Assembly (NCBI GenBank): GCA_947034885.2 | Contig: OX344750.2 | Coordinates: 34,520,821-34,584,820, forward strand | Reading direction: 5' to 3' | Origin: Thuidium tamariscinum | Taxonomy: Eukaryota > Streptophyta > Bryopsida > Hypnales > Thuidiaceae | Length of the DNA stretch: 64,000 nucleotides | Shown: in pieces, positions 1 through 27,330 of the stretch | Position numbering within the stretch: the stretch's first letter is position 1 | How the letters are laid out: every line of letters starts with the position of its first letter | Translations under genes and position numbers: made by a program | Notes under the pieces: generated by a model | Seen by the model: the letters and a program-made list of their open reading frames with translations, nothing else | What the model was told of the DNA's origin: nothing | Databases searched by the model: none

Positions 1-3000
1 TGAAATTTTCTAGTATCCTATATTCTAAATATTTTTTTGTGTTGGAAATTGTTCGGTCTTTCATTAAGAGGCTATTAAGGATTATCATGATTTCTGAAGA
101 GAAAGTGAAAAAAACCATGTCAATATGTTTTCCACCCAATAAATTAATATAATCTACTAGTTTGAACTTTTGTTCAGCACGAACAAATAGAAGTTAAAAT
201 TTGAATGAAAAACATCCATATAAAAGTATTAACAAGTGGTCCTTTGTCATTTCCTAGATACTTTTGGGTAGACTTTTAAAGCAATTGAGAGACATTTTAG
301 AGTGGGAACCAAGTCAATGAATAATAATTTATTGGATACTTCTATTGCTACAAAGTTTAGAAATGATTCACTTTAAATAATGAAAGTACCAAGAATTTTT
401 GATTCCTTGGCTTGGCCCAAATTCTAAAGTGGCATATAAATAGGTATGAATGCTATAAGATGCTCTATCCATGCAAGGTAGTAGTATATGTTTGTGCCAT
501 TTACATTTGGACCTTGTGTAACCCTTTATGATCATCCTAAACCTCTAGAAGGTGTTATAAGTAACCAATAGTAGTCAAAGAGTTCTACAACACAACAAGT
601 TTGAGGATTTTTGTTTAAGAGGAGTCTAGTTGCATTTGTAGGCATTTTGTGTTTCTTTTTTAGAAAATCCATAGAATATCAAGTAAATGTTAGAAAATTG
701 TGAAGCATCTTGGATTGATTTTCTTCCAAACTTCTAAGAAGAGCATAATAAATGAAAATTTTGAATGCCTAATATAATATACTCAAAATTAATTATAATC
801 ATGGCAAATATAACTTTAATTTGTGAATGCCAATGTTCTCCTCTTCTGCTCCAAATCCTACAGCCTAGACTAGAAAATCCTTAAGTACATTTTTTCTTAA
901 AAAAATATCATTAGATGAATTGGCAATTTTTTCATTTTTTTCATTTTATATTTATTTACTGTTTCAAATCTTTGCATACAAGATTTCTTCATGTTTTTTT
1001 CCAATTAAAGAAGAGACCCCCATTCTTGCACCTTTTTCCAATTTTTAATTCTTGGACTCATCTTATTATGTCCTTAGACTTTGATGAATGTGTCCTTCAA
1101 ATGCTTAACATTGATTTGCTAACACATTTAAAGGATGCATATTTAATTGTGATTCGCTTTTTGCAAAGTTTAGATTTGGATGCACTTATATGATAGTTTC
1201 AGTGGTCTAAGCAATTAGAATTTTGAAAAATCATAGTTCTAAATATATATACAACATCCAAAAATCCATTTTTTTAATATTCATGATTTTCACTTCCTAA
1301 TACTACAAAAATACTATTTTTAGGAAAAGATGCCTCCAACTATGTTAAATTGCTTATATTGATGGTTGTAGTGCTTTCACCTTACTTTCCACTTAAAAAT
1401 CATTTTCAATGGTTGTCAAATCAGTGAGCCTTTATTGTGGCTACTTTTACACAAGAAAGAGGAAGAAAATAAGTGTATGAGAGAGTATAAAATACCTCCA
1501 AACGAGTACACATTTTATTATCAAATTTTGAATGAAGACTTCTAATTGTAAAATTCTAGTAGGATATATGCATGGATGAAATTATGAGTGATAGATGGAT
1601 GAAGAAAGTAGATGAATTTTGTGGCCTACTAGAATTTTAGGGAGGAATAGACTAAGTGTTTACATTTATATTTTCTAACTTGGTCTCATTTATAATCCTT
1701 TCATAAAATGGAGGTTATAGCAATCTTATGGTTGCAACTTGGATAATTATTAATAAATTTTTTCGAATGAGAATTTAGGACCATTCTTCTTTAGATCCCC
1801 AACTATAATAATGGATCGAAGACAACTATCTTTTAAAGAGGAAACCTTCATTTCAAGTGAACTTTCTATCCTACTATCCTACAATAGATATATCCTTCCA
1901 AATGTTTAGAGAAGTATTGAATTTAGGGCATCTTTCATATTTTGAACATATCTTTTTGTCATTTTTTCTTTGAAAATGTTTTGCTTACTATAGACGACAA
2001 TAAAAGCATCAAATTTTTCTAAGCTCTAATACAAAAGTGCCACATTTATTAATGAAGAAAACTATTTCCTTCTTTCAACCACTTGTTTTGATGTCCCATG
2101 TTCTTAGTTACAACTAAAAATAAAATAAAATTCATTTGTCAAAATTAAATTTATCTTCAAAAGCTCTAAAGTTCACCTTGGAGAATCTTGGATTGCATTT
2201 TAATTAGCATTGTGCGACCTTGAATTTTGACACAATTTTTTTAATTTCTTTTTAGAATAAAAATCATTTTAATTTCAATTGGTGCTCAAAATAAAATTAT
2301 GCCACCTTAAGCAATATTCTGGGCTGAATATAAAATAACAAAAATTTGAATTTTAAATTTTATTCTCAAAGTGAATATATTATTTCTATCGACATGTAAA
2401 GCTTGATTTATTCCAGATGGATTAGTGACGTGAAACTTATGGAACTTTTTGTTTGTTGATATTCATTGTATCATCTTAAGAGAATAAATATAATAATTAT
2501 AGGATTAATTGTGAAGTAAATCTTCACAATTAAAAATGTTTTATATTGTTTAGTTTGATTGTTGAAACAATCTCACATTGATATTAGTATATCTTAATTA
2601 TATTTTAGAGCTATTAACAATTCATATTTTTGTTCTTTTTCCTATCTACTTCTACTTGACAATTTCAAAAAAATGTAAATCAAATTGTCATTTTTGAGCT
2701 TTTATTTGGAAACCTCAACTTGAATTTTTCACCATACAAAATTAGAAACTCAAAATTTTTAGTGCAAAAGATTTGAGTCACTAAGATTCCAAGCCTTATT
2801 TTCTAGTAAAGCAAGGAGTAATCTTTTTTGTCTTTGCAATGGGAATGGAAGTTTTGAATGTGTTTTGAAGAAAAAAAGCCTAAGATCTTTAGATATCAAA
2901 AGACAAAAATTTGTAAAGGTAAAATACAATTCATAAACATTAAGAATGCATTATTTTAATATGCTCTCTATAATAGTTGACTAAAGTTATAAGATATAAG

Positions 3001-5713
3001 ATTAGAATTATTTAGACTAATAATAGAGAAGAAATATTTATATTCTCTCTTTGGTATATAGTTTCAAATCTCTTTGGAAATATTAACTTTCTTCTTGTAT
3101 GCTTTGGTTTGTATCCTTTTGTAGTTTTGTTTCATCCTCTATTGTCAACAATTAAAATATTTTATCCTAAATTTGAAACAACTTGTATGACTTGAATATA
3201 ATTCAACAATGTAGATATACCTTTAAAATTTTGGGTTCCTCTGGAATCCAAAGTGATCATTCTAAATGTATGATTTTGAACCAAATGCTTTTTAAAAAAC
3301 TTATAACGTTATGTAAATGTTAGGAATTTTGCAACACTTTGAATGACACAAAGATTGCTCCATTTCAAGCTTTGTAAGATCTCTAAATACAAGAATGTAT
3401 GACAAGATATGCTATTAATATATGACAATGCATGGTAACAAAATGGCCTAAGAAATTGATGAGATTATTAGGGTGCTCAAGAGAAATGTTCCCAAAGTGG
3501 ATTTGTGATTTTTTACTACTTTAATATTAATTTATAAAATTTTGAAATTGAGATTATAATTCTAAACTTACCTTGAGTGGACTTCCTTAAAGCACAAAAT
3601 GTCTCAACTTTTATTGGTTGCTTCAGAAAACTCTTTTCATTGGTTGTTATTGAAAGTTGTCATTCAGTCATTTAAGTGCTCATTTAAGGTCATTTTTTGA
3701 TGATGGAGAATGGAAAATCCTACAATTAGGTGTTTCAATTTCAATGGAAGAAATATATATAAGCCTATAGCCTAAATAATATATGGATTTAGATTAATAT
3801 CCTTCAAACTCATTCAATGGAAATTCAAGGAAAAATTGTATATTTGTAGTGTATCATTAGAAAGGTCTTATCACTCCTATTCCACATTTGCTTTAGGTGA
3901 TTTTGTTTCTTTGGATTTCTACAAGACAATTGTCAATATTTTATAGTAATATAAACCCTTAGCCTATAACCATAGTTTGTTGATTTTCTAATTTAAGAAT
4001 AATACAATAACTTTGATTCATACCATAATGTCATATACTATAATATACATGTATAAAAAAAGTTTAAATTATTAAGTATGTTTTGTATTTAATTTGAAAT
4101 TTTTTTTTAAATTTAATTTTTTTCAAAAGAATTTGAAAATTTGATGACTCATAGCAAACATATGACTTCATCTCTAAAAAAGTAAATATAGAGTTCTTCA
4201 TTCATTTATAGTTGCAAAATGGTAGCAAGTGAGTGATGGATGTAGAGGCTTGAAATCAATGATAATGGGCCTATCCTTCTATAGTTAACTCTTCAAGGAC
4301 ATTGCAAACAATTTGTAGCTATTGAATGATAAGAAATCCTTCTCTAGGGCAAAAAGAGCAACTATTCAACCTTGAAATTCAATGTGAAAAAGGAAATCAA
4401 TGATCATGGGCCTATCCTTCTATAATTAACTCTTAAAGGACATTGCAAGCAATTTGTAACTATTGAATGATAAGAAATCCTTCTCTAGGACAAAAAGAAC
4501 AACTATTCAACCTTGAAATTCAATGTGAAAGAGGAATGTCTCATATGATTGTTTGATTTCCAATGAATGCTTTTGGTTCTTTTAAAACCAAAAATTCAAA
4601 CAATATCAAAAAGGATGATTTCTAAAGTCACCAAAGATTTATACAATACCAGAAGGGATGATTTCCAAGGTCACAAGTCCATCCTGTAAGGATTCAACAC
4701 AATTTCATTGACCCCAAAGGACCATTGTCCTAGAAAGTTTTTTTCTAATATTTCAAGCAACCTATGAAGTGATGATGATTTCTACTCTAATTTTTAGAAA
4801 TTACCAATAGCCTTTCAAGGATGAAAATAATTTAAGTGTTTTCTTAAAACTTTTTCTTACATTCTTAACTCAACTATGAGGGTTCTTACAAGTCTCTACT
4901 TCATTGAATTGAAGTCAATTCAATTTAAAGCCTAAAAAGAGTAGAAACCTAGTACAACAAGGTCTCCCCAAAACATTACTTTTCACTCTGAAGACTATTA
5001 TTTGACAATCAAGGTTGACCTAAGTTTCTGAATTTTTTTCCAAACATTTGAATTATTTGTAAAGTACACTAGACCAAGGTTTAAACCCATGAGTTTTGTG
5101 AAAAGTTGGTTGAATTAAAAAAATAAAAATAAAAATGGGTATGAAACTTATTTTTCCATCAAAATGGTGCCTAAAAAAGTTTGGCATAAGTCCACACTTT
5201 TAAAGTCCTATGACATAAGTATCTTCCGAAAAAGTTTAACGCTTCAACTATAGTTGCCTTCTCAACTTCAAAAAAAGTCATGCCCAAAATGGGGGGGACT
5301 TTACAAATAACTCAATTCTCAAAAAAATCTTCTGCAAGAGCAAGCAATTTTGCCAAAACAAACAATTTCGTTCCCTCTCATCTCTTTGAACTAGAATGGC
5401 AGTTTAGGAGTGTTTTTGGTTGAAAAATAGGCAAAGAACTTTAGGAATTAAGAGCCTATAAGAACTTAATCACTTCCATCACTCAGGATGGATAGCAAAT
5501 CCCCTACAAGCTGAATAGCACGGAACAAATCACTGAAGGAGAGCAAAGCTGAGCGATTATCCCTTGCATATTCATCAAGAATACAATAATCCCATAACAA
5601 ATCGTCACTAAACCCTTCAAATTGATGGAAAAAAAAAGACTAAAAACACTTGTGTTCGATAAATATATCAAAGAATTGGAACCCTGCCTACAGTAATGAC
5701 GAAACTGAACCAG
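1..5713. other. AT-rich intergenic region
   Basis: No gene is supported here. The sequence is very AT-rich and stop-dense in all frames; the longest open stretch, near 0.9-1.2 kb, is a low-complexity Phe/Leu/Ile translation with no recognisable motif. The only clear structure is the 141-bp tandem duplication at 4,252-4,533, listed separately. The last few hundred bases, from about 5,400, become less AT-rich and probably hold the 3' untranslated region and terminator of the minus-strand KDM5 gene. Confidence 0.7.
4252..4533. repeat. 141-bp tandem duplication, two units
   Basis: Units 4,252-4,392 and 4,393-4,533 align end to end with only a handful of substitutions by eye; both begin GAAATCAATGAT and end near CAATGTGAAA. 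Just downstream, a shorter motif around GGATGATTTC is also repeated, and related text recurs near 47.3 kb. This looks like a recent local duplication in non-coding DNA. Confidence 0.85.
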
Positions 5714-19626
<13,913 letters not shown>

Positions 19627-20570
19627 CGAAAGCAGGCACGATGCACTGACATCAATTCCGTGCTCCTCATTAGATCATGCCCGCTCTACCCTAGCACCAC
19701 CACCACACCCTCCATCCACCTCGAACAAAAACAGAGAGGGAGAGAGAGAAAAAAAAGGAAGACAAAAAAAACCCTGCGTGACGATGCTACTACTGCTCTC
19801 CTTCCCACCTGTTCCAAACCTCGGAAACTCCAAACCACGAATTCGCCCCTGGGAAAATGTTCTCCTCAAGCTCGCCACCCAAATGCGCCCCCAGCGTCAA
19901 CTCCAAACCTCATAGCCCATAATTTATGGCCACAAGTTAATCCGATATTCCTCCACAGACAGCCTCCGCTCTCGATTTCTAAGCCTCCACCGAGGCCGTG
20001 TCTTCGGCTTCTACAGAACCGCAGGAGAGCAAGCACGCAATCGTCAGGCCCGAAAAGCCAAGCCGAACTAGGAAAAGTGGATCAGGGTACAAGCAAACGC
20101 TTTGCTGCTTCCGTGCCCTGCCCTGCCATGACCAGCCAGAAGCTCAGCAACGACACCAGCCAGTCGCCGCCCGAGGTCGCCTCTTTCCCGTCCTTGGGAT
20201 GGCCGCAACCAACCACTTGCGCAACCCTACGCTCGTGTTGCAACCCAACGGCGACCAACGGACGCTACCGCGGATCCGCACCAACCCAGCAGCAGCGCAC
20301 CCCTCCGATTTCGAAACGCACGTCGCAAAGGTGTAACTTATGTCAAATGTCCCCCCCTTCAGCCGGAAGACGCCGACCACCCAGATTGCTACCAAACCTC
20401 CCCCGACTCGCAGTCGGTCGCATAAAACTTTCAACCCAAACTGAACGAAAAAAACAGGATTCACGACGACATCGAACCCCGTTCAAAACTTCCGCAGTGA
20501 GTAGTATAACTTAACCCCAGTAAAACGTAACTTACTACTTCAACCAACTAAATGGGGTCTGGGTGAACTG
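19627..20570 (-). promoter_or_regulatory. Probable 5' UTR and promoter region of the KDM5 gene
   Basis: Directly upstream of the KDM5 start codon the sequence turns GC-rich and strongly strand-biased (C-rich on the plus strand, so purine-rich in the transcript, including a GA-rich stretch at 19,735-19,775). A 353-codon plus-strand open frame across the gene start is antisense to the KDM5 first exon and reads as proline/serine-rich shadow translation, so it is not called. No transcription start or TATA box can be fixed from sequence alone. Confidence 0.5.
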
Positions 20571-20715
20571 GCCCCCTCATTCAGCCCCTCCAAATCATTC
20601 TCAGGGTTCAAGTAAAAAAAAGTCCCTCTATTTTGTGCTTGATCAATTTACCTTACCTTACACACACCTTACCTGTTAATTTGGGGCCTCTGATTACAAA
20701 TATGAATTCAATATA

Positions 20716-20821
20716 CTACTAGAAATCTGCATTTGCCTCTACAAAATCTACTTGATGTGTTTGTTGAGGCAAACGCAAAAACTGTAGATTTTGTTGAGGC
20801 AAATGCAGATTTCTACTAGTG
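20716..20821. mobile_element. 106-bp CACTA-like foldback element
   Basis: Arms of about 35 bases at each end pair almost perfectly (TAGAAATCTGCATTTGCCTC on the left, its complement on the right). The right terminus reads CACTAGTAGAAATC on the complementary strand and the left reads CTACTAGAAATC. Both sides are flanked by the trinucleotide ATA, a possible 3-bp target duplication as used by CACTA transposons. It is far too small to code, so this is a miniature, non-autonomous element or a chance hairpin of that form. Confidence 0.6.
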
Positions 20822-20859
20822 ATATTTGCAGATTTTATCAGGCGTGGAAAATTAAAAAA

Positions 20860-21610
20860 TTCAGCATTTTCCAGAGAGCAGGGCCGAGCGAGGACGGGTC
20901 AGCTCACCCGGGTCCTAAATTAGTTGCCTGGACGGAGCGGCTTCGTAAAGTGGAAAATAGCCGACCTTTCCGCAAAATACGGTACCGGGTTTCCCTTCCC
21001 CTCGTCCCACCGGTACCGGTACCCGGCTCCGCCCCTCCCCACCAGCAATGATGCGGGGCTCATCTGCACATGCGGTCCCCAGGGAGCCCGTCGGGAGCGT
21101 GAGGGGAACGCGTCTGGAGTCCGTCTGCAACGCGTCCGCGGCGTGCCCGGCCGCAGGGGGCTGACGCAATCGCACTGGGAGCGGGGGAACGTGTTGGGAA
21201 CCCCCCCCCAGTTCTGGATCTGGGGGTGCAGTGAGTGTAAGATATTCAAGGGCCGTGGGGAATTATTGGCGTCGTTGATTCAGCATCGGCGTTGCTGGTG
21301 CTGACTGTTCTCGGTTGACGGAGCCCGACGGGTCGTACTTTTCGTCCGTCCCTGCGACGGACGGAGGGTTGGTCCAAAGTTGACTCCGGCTTGAACCCAC
21401 GGGTTCAGTTTGCTTGGCACATTGGAACTGTGAATTAGGGTTCCGGCAACGCGCTTTCAGTTCAGTTGATCCCAAGTCACTGTTACGGTGTTCCTGTAGA
21501 AATGTGCTACGACGTGGGACTTTAACCGAACTCTGTTTGGAGTTAAGTTGCTTTCGAGAGGGAGAAAGACTCAAGGAGAATTTCTACTTTGGGTACCGAG
21601 ACTCTTTGGG
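20860..21610. other. Isolated GC-rich, CpG-rich island with no gene recognised
   Basis: About 750 bases of high-GC, CpG-dense sequence sit between the KDM5 upstream region and the AT-rich block. It contains palindromic GGTACC runs near 20,982-21,022 and many CG dinucleotides. Open frames of up to 126 codons exist on both strands, as expected for GC-rich DNA, but none shows a recognisable domain or a sensible exon structure. It could be a distal promoter, an untranslated first exon of KDM5, a non-coding transcript or a piece of inserted DNA. Confidence 0.5.
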
Positions 21611-21892
21611 CAACTTTTTATCTAATTATTATCATTGACTAAAGTGATAAATAAAGTTGGATAGTTCAAAATTATAATATATTAAAATTAGAACATTTTA
21701 AAATATAATTAAAATATATGTAAGTTAGAGATTCATCCAAGTTATTTTAGATGGTTGTTGCTACTTTCATCAAGGGTAAATATCTTAAATCTTTGCCTAA
21801 ACCTCCAAAGTTTAAATCCTCTACCTTGTATATTAAGGTTTTGTTCAGTGTTACGTACAGTTTGTTGTATATGAGATACATTAGAAGAAATG

Positions 21893-22127
21893 TGAGGGCA
21901 TTACAGGGCCATTTCAAGTCTGTTCCTGAAACAACTTCCAAATGCTGCTGACCGCTATCAGGGCAGCTTTAATAAAAAAAAATTGGATCCTGAAATATGA
22001 AAATAAGTCAAAAATAATTGAAATTTTTTTTAATTACGTGGCAGGTCACAACCACATAGGATTCAAGTTCACAAGACAGAAACTATGTTCCCACAATCCG
22101 GAAACCTGTAGTCCCCTAATGCCCTCA
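21893..22127 (+). mobile_element. TIR element, GAGGGCATTAGG family, decayed copy
   Basis: Begins TGAGGGCATTA and ends CCTAATGCCCTCA, with an interior that aligns throughout with the copy at 60,608-60,890. Most differences from that copy are C to T or G to A at former CG and CHG sites, the signature of methylated-cytosine decay. Non-coding, 235 bp. No clear target duplication was found, so the superfamily is left open. Confidence 0.75.
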
Positions 22128-22974
22128 AATTCCCCTAATGTATTTTGTTTGTAAGAGAGATTGTACTTTAAAACAATCAAAATTGCAAGGTATGAAACAT
22201 TGCAACATTAATTGACAAAGAAGAGATGCAAGATTGTGTGCCACAATTTGAATTTCTATAAATTAGGAAATCTTTTCATGTATTTGTTTTAGATTAATTT
22301 TTTGGAAAGGGAACAAATTAGGTTAGTAATTTTCCCAAAATGTTTGCATCCTCTTAATTATTTATTTTCTAACCAAGTTGTTAGAAAACTACAATATATT
22401 CCAAAGTACAAGACTAATTCTAGCATGAGTGTCAAGTAGCAAAATATAGTTATGATAAATAGATATCTATTTTATGAAATTTGGGGATGCCCCTTTTTGA
22501 GTTGTCTTTATTTTAGTGTGAATTTTAAATCACTTTTGGAAGAAAAAAAGGACAAAAGATGTGTATAATAATGTTTCTTCTACATCATTACAATCAAATT
22601 CAAGAAATTTATCACCAATTGTTTTCAATAAATTATCATATAAAACCATGAAAGTTAACTTAAAAAATTTAACACAAATAGAATTTTGGTTTTTCAAAAT
22701 ATAAATTTGATGTGGTTGATTGAGATTATGCAAGAATGTATTGAAAATTTTGCATGATAAAAATACTAATTACATTCTACATTATGCAAAAATATTTGAA
22801 TTGTACAAACAAGCACAAAGAACCTTTTTACTAGTGATTGTACTATAATACAAGTTTTTTCAAGTAAAATGTAAGATCATACTCAAACTTTTCCAAAGCA
22901 AGGAGTAATTCCAACTTTTTATTTAGGTTTGGTGTAATTGATAGGCCCATTCCTACCAAAAAATTCTCATGTAA

Positions 22975-23700
22975 AATAAGGTATGTACTTCCATAATCAA
23001 CATTTAGGTAGAACAACCCATAACCAATTATTTAAGGTATTCTAAACATCATTTGGTGTAGTGCAAATATTTTCAAAGGTTCAATGACAAAAATGATGGG
23101 GATTGCAAAAACTTTGGTAAATTTATTGCATGAATTGAAACCACTATGAATTTTGAAAGGCAAAAAGTGCACTAAAGCCATTGTCAATCTATAGACTCTT
23201 CTAATTCCAATCACACAAAAAACTATTGTTTTTACTCCTTCCTTCCTACTTTCTTGCACACTACTTTGGGATATGTGCCATGAAATTATAGTTCCAACTT
23301 TAAAAGGGAGAAAAAAAACATTCTAGCCTTGGTTGGAAATATGTCCATTCATAGCCTAGGGGAGGACACTTCCCGGTTTTTAATAACCTACATGTGGCGG
23401 AAGATAGGGTACATTTAAATAATCTTGGGTAAAATTTATAAGAAATTTATATATAAAATAGGTGACATTAAAAAGGCAAAGTGTTTTAAAAATAAAATAG
23501 GGATGATAATATGGCTGATTTTTTTGCTTTATGGTAAAATAGGGTCTCTTTTAATGTTGCCAAGTAATGATTACAAGTAATTGATAGCCCCCCTAAAAAT
23601 ACCCCACCGCCGCACGTGGGTCCCCCAAATACATAAGAAGTGTCCTCCCCGAGTTCATAGCTTGGCTACAGGGTGCTAGTTGGTGATGGATGATTCACAG
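22975..23700. repeat. Dispersed repeat family R, copy 1, interrupted by a MITE
   Basis: The stretch 22,975-23,355 and its continuation after 23,654 align by eye with 31,215-31,588, 40,735-41,085 and 42,900-43,335. Shared landmarks include GGGGATTGCAAAA-like text, TTGCATGAATTGAAA, CCTTCCT...TTCTTGCACAC and CTTGGTTGGAAAT. The copy is split by the hAT-like MITE at 23,356-23,653, so R is older than that insertion. No coding potential was seen. Confidence 0.7.
23356..23653 (+). mobile_element. hAT-like MITE, copy A (298 bp)
   Basis: Terminal inverted repeats CTAGGGGAGGACACTTC and the complement of GAAGTGTCCTCCCCGAG bound a non-coding AT-rich interior with a conserved GCCGCACGTGGGTCCC block near the right end. 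The 8-bp sequence TTCATAGC flanks both sides exactly (23,348-23,355 and 23,654-23,661), matching the 8-bp target duplication of hAT transposons. Two further copies lie at 28.8 and 30.1 kb. Confidence 0.92.
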
Positions 23701-23933
23701 TTGCTAGTATGTGAGCATAAAAAGTGTGAGCCTATGAGCCTAGAATTCAATACACCTATAATATAGGTGTATATATTATAAACACATCAATGGTTATAGT
23801 GTATCTATGTTTAGAACACCTATATTATAGGTGTTTATATTATAAACACCTTCAATGAGTGTAGGATACTTACTTATACTTAGGCTCAAGGCTCATAAGT
23901 TCACACTTCTATGCTTACATTCTAGCATTGTTG
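23697..23933 (+). mobile_element. Mutator-like MITE, copy 1 (237 bp)
   Basis: Inverted terminal repeats of roughly 45 bases (GCTAGTATGTGAGCATA on the left; GCTAGAATGTAAGCATA on the complement of the right end) enclose an interior with repeated ACACCTATAATATAGGTGT palindromes. A 10-bp flank TGGATGATTC occurs at 23,687-23,696 and 23,934-23,943, in the 9-11 bp range typical of Mutator-like elements. The related copy at 31.6 kb confirms the boundaries. No coding capacity. Confidence 0.75.
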
Positions 23934-23943
23934 TGGATGATTC

Positions 23944-25196
23944 TACCTTCACCAAAATAAAATACTTTCATTTGGACCAAAAAGAATCAAAAAAATTTAA
24001 ATATTGATTACACAAAATTTATGCAATTAAAATATGATCATGTAGGAGTTTGTTTTTTTGTTACACCTTGGTTTTAAAACTTGGAAATTCATAACCTATC
24101 TATACAATGTCTATATATTGCATATTAAAGTACATTGGTTTAGTTGCTAATGAGATCTAATAATTGAAATTGTATTCAATAATAGTGACTATAATCATAT
24201 ATGTGATTACATGTGAGTGTACCTAAGAAAAATTTGAAATTGGATAAACCTATTGTATGTAATTTTTTCTTGTAAAGTACATATAAATTTTGAAATGTAT
24301 CCTAAAAGACAAATTGGTTTGCATGGACTTAGCCAAATTAGTATCTATATTGGACTCTTAGATTGTCAAAATAAAATGTGCGCTCATGGCTTTACACAAA
24401 AATGTAAATTTAATTCTTTATTCAAGAATACTATGATTGTTACCTAAATAGTAAGCATTCTACAATTGAAAAATGTATACTAGATTGTCACTCTCTTTTG
24501 CAAAATTTAGTCACATTATTAATATTTTTCTTTAATGCAATTTCAATTGTATAACTTATTGCTAACTTTAATAGTGATTTTAGGCATTTTTCTTTTTTCT
24601 TTGCAATGGAAATATAAGGTCACATTTGTTGAATAGAGAACATTTAACCTTCATATTGAAAATATAGATTGAAGGTTTATCCTAAAATCATTGTACTGAC
24701 ACCATACAACTAATCAATTTTCATTTGTACTTCAATATAACATTTGAGATATTCATTTTAACCCTTGTAAAAGTTGAATTGTAGCAAATTTTAAATTACT
24801 TGGAGATTTTGAAGAAATCTTAAAAATAAATATCTAATTGAAGTTTCAAGTCAAGGATCTATACCTATATTTTTAAATATGGAGGGACATATATTTACAT
24901 TCTAAAACTTTTTAGATTTTTAAATGAAATTTTATTTTATATGAATTTTTTTCATTTTGTATTCAAAAATTTATGGTAATTATATTTTCACAAAATGTTT
25001 TTGAAATTATTATGAAGTGTGTTTTGATCTTTGAAAAATAAAACCAAAAAAATTCAATTACAAATTGAGAAAAAGTAGATGATACAAAATAAGATAATTT
25101 CAAGTTTGATTACATATTCATATGTTCCATTCTTTAGGGATGAAGAGAATCATACTATCGTCTAAGTAGAAAAAATAGCCTACATTAGAAGATTTT
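23944..25196. other. AT-rich spacer, nothing recognised
   Basis: AT-rich non-coding sequence. A 64-codon open frame at 24,253-24,447 has no motif and is treated as chance. Confidence 0.6.
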
Positions 25197-25423
25197 TGAA
25201 GCCATTAGAAGACTGCGGGTTCTTGGACTACGGGAATGCAGTTTCTGCCGCATGAACAGAAATCCAACGTGGTCGAGAGAGTGCCACATCATAAAAATAA
25301 ACAAATTTGAGGACCCAAAATTTAATTATTTATTTATTTTTCGGTAAATGATGGCCTAACAACGACCAGCAGTTCGGGAATAGTTTTGGGGAACAACCCC
25401 GAAATGGCCCTTTGGAGGCCTCA
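25197..25423 (-). mobile_element. TIR element, GAGGGCATTAGG family, inverted decayed copy
   Basis: Reads TGAAGCCATTAGAAGACTGC at the left and ends GGCCTC; the interior GCGGGTTCTTGGACTACGGG and AGTTCGGGAATAGTTTTGGG match the right and left interiors of the 60.6-kb copy in reverse orientation. It is more divergent than the 21.9-kb copy and has lost part of its termini. No target duplication was identified. Confidence 0.6.
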
Positions 25424-27330
25424 AATCCCCTGTAATGATTAGCTTCTTCTAAGGTCCAAAGTTGGAAGCCATGTTATTTTTCTTTAATTAACTTCCTATC
25501 ATTAACCTTTTCATCCAAAATAAATTGACGAAAATGCAAGTGAAACCATTCTCTATTTTTCCATTCTTTTGCTATTTAAAAAAAATCTAATAAGCTTGTA
25601 TAAAGCAAAAGGATTCACAATAGGCTCCACCTAGGTTTTAGTAGCAAAATATTACAAAGATTCATTCATCATCCATCCATATTTTGATTTCACTATAGGA
25701 ATAAAAGGGATAGAAATTGTATTTTTTTCACCTAATTGTATTGTGCACTAATTGCATTTGGCCTTGTGCCAAAAGTTTACATCATCATTAAGCTAAATAA
25801 GTACCAAATTGTAATGGCTCTCATTATCGTCATACATTCCAAATGAGGTTGCCAAATCTTAGCCATCCGATCATAGCTCTACACCTACCTTAATATGTAC
25901 TCGAATATGTAATTCAACATCCAATATTCTTAGTCATTCTCCCCAATGTACTTGCATGCATGTCACCATGTTAGTCTCTCCTACAAACAATATTGTACGC
26001 TAATGTCAAGTTTTGCACCTTATTACCAAATTATTTTAATTTTAGAATCTAGATAGTTAGACAGCTTGATTTTTTTTCTGGGATTTCAACACTTTGCTTT
26101 CTACTTTTTTGGCATTTCCAATTTTGGATTAATTTTTTCTATTCATGGATAAATGTGTAGTTTTTTCTAAATTTTTCCAAGAATAATTTTTGGATATTCA
26201 ATATTGGCAACAATAAAAAATTTCATATTTTCAAAAATAATTTTATTATTTTTTAAATTTTGTACATGTTCCAAATTTTCTCTAATTATTTTCAAAATTG
26301 ACCTAAATGTATAGTTGGAGCTAAGACTTTGATGAAGGTTTGATGCTCATACTTATAATTCCAAAAGACATTATTTTATAGCCAACATCACAATAAACCT
26401 TGATTGAAGGATTTTTAGTTTGAATATTGAACTTCGAAATCTAAGTTTATTGTACATGTGTACAAAATACAAATTAGTTTTAGAATGGAATGGAATTTTC
26501 TAGAAACCAAGCTTGATTATTTGTATTTCAATTGTTTTTTGCACTTTAGGATTGTGATCAAATATGGGGCACGCTAAATTTGATGGCATTGCTATTCAAT
26601 ATGAAAAACTATATATTAAGTCTGACAATATTGTGGTTGTAGTCTTTTTTCTACAATTGCAGTATGCAAACTTATGATTCTTCTTGGTATCCAAGTAGAA
26701 ACTATCTTCTTGTCTTTGTTGTATGATTTGAGTTGTGAAAATGAAGTTTATAAGTTATCAACAAGACCCATTCATTGGTGAGATGTTGCACATCCAAAAG
26801 CATTTTATGAAGAAAATGAATTTGATCTTTCATTATGGAATTGCCTCAAGCTATGGAAAAAAAGAAAAATATACAAACATCTAGATAATGTTAATTTAAT
26901 TTAATTACTAGTTATAATTTGATCCAATGCATTGATTTAGAAAAAATCATTTCCACGTTGGCTTCTCAAGTTTTGTAGGCTTTATTTTGGTGAGCTCAAT
27001 GAGTTGCTCTATAACTCCTATTTGTTTGTCCTTGATACATGCTTTATTTATTTAAAAGTAGTAGCTAGGCAATATTGAAACTGAATATATATTTCTAGAC
27101 ATAGTTTCATTTGTGAATAATCAACTAAGGAATCAACTTACAAACCATCTTAAATTGGTTGTAGCAATGCATGTTCAAGAAGTTCTAAACCATTGAAAAC
27201 TTTCCATATGCTATTTGCTTGGTAGTTTGGCACATTGCTTGTAAGTGTTGTAGAGATTGAGAGGGTCATTGGTTCATAGATGATTAGCACTTGCATATTG
27301 TAGTTATTGAACAATTTAATTAGTTCTAGA
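25424..27330. other. AT-rich spacer, nothing recognised
   Basis: No gene, RNA or clear repeat boundary is visible in this interval; the sequence is AT-rich and stop-dense in all frames. Confidence 0.6.
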
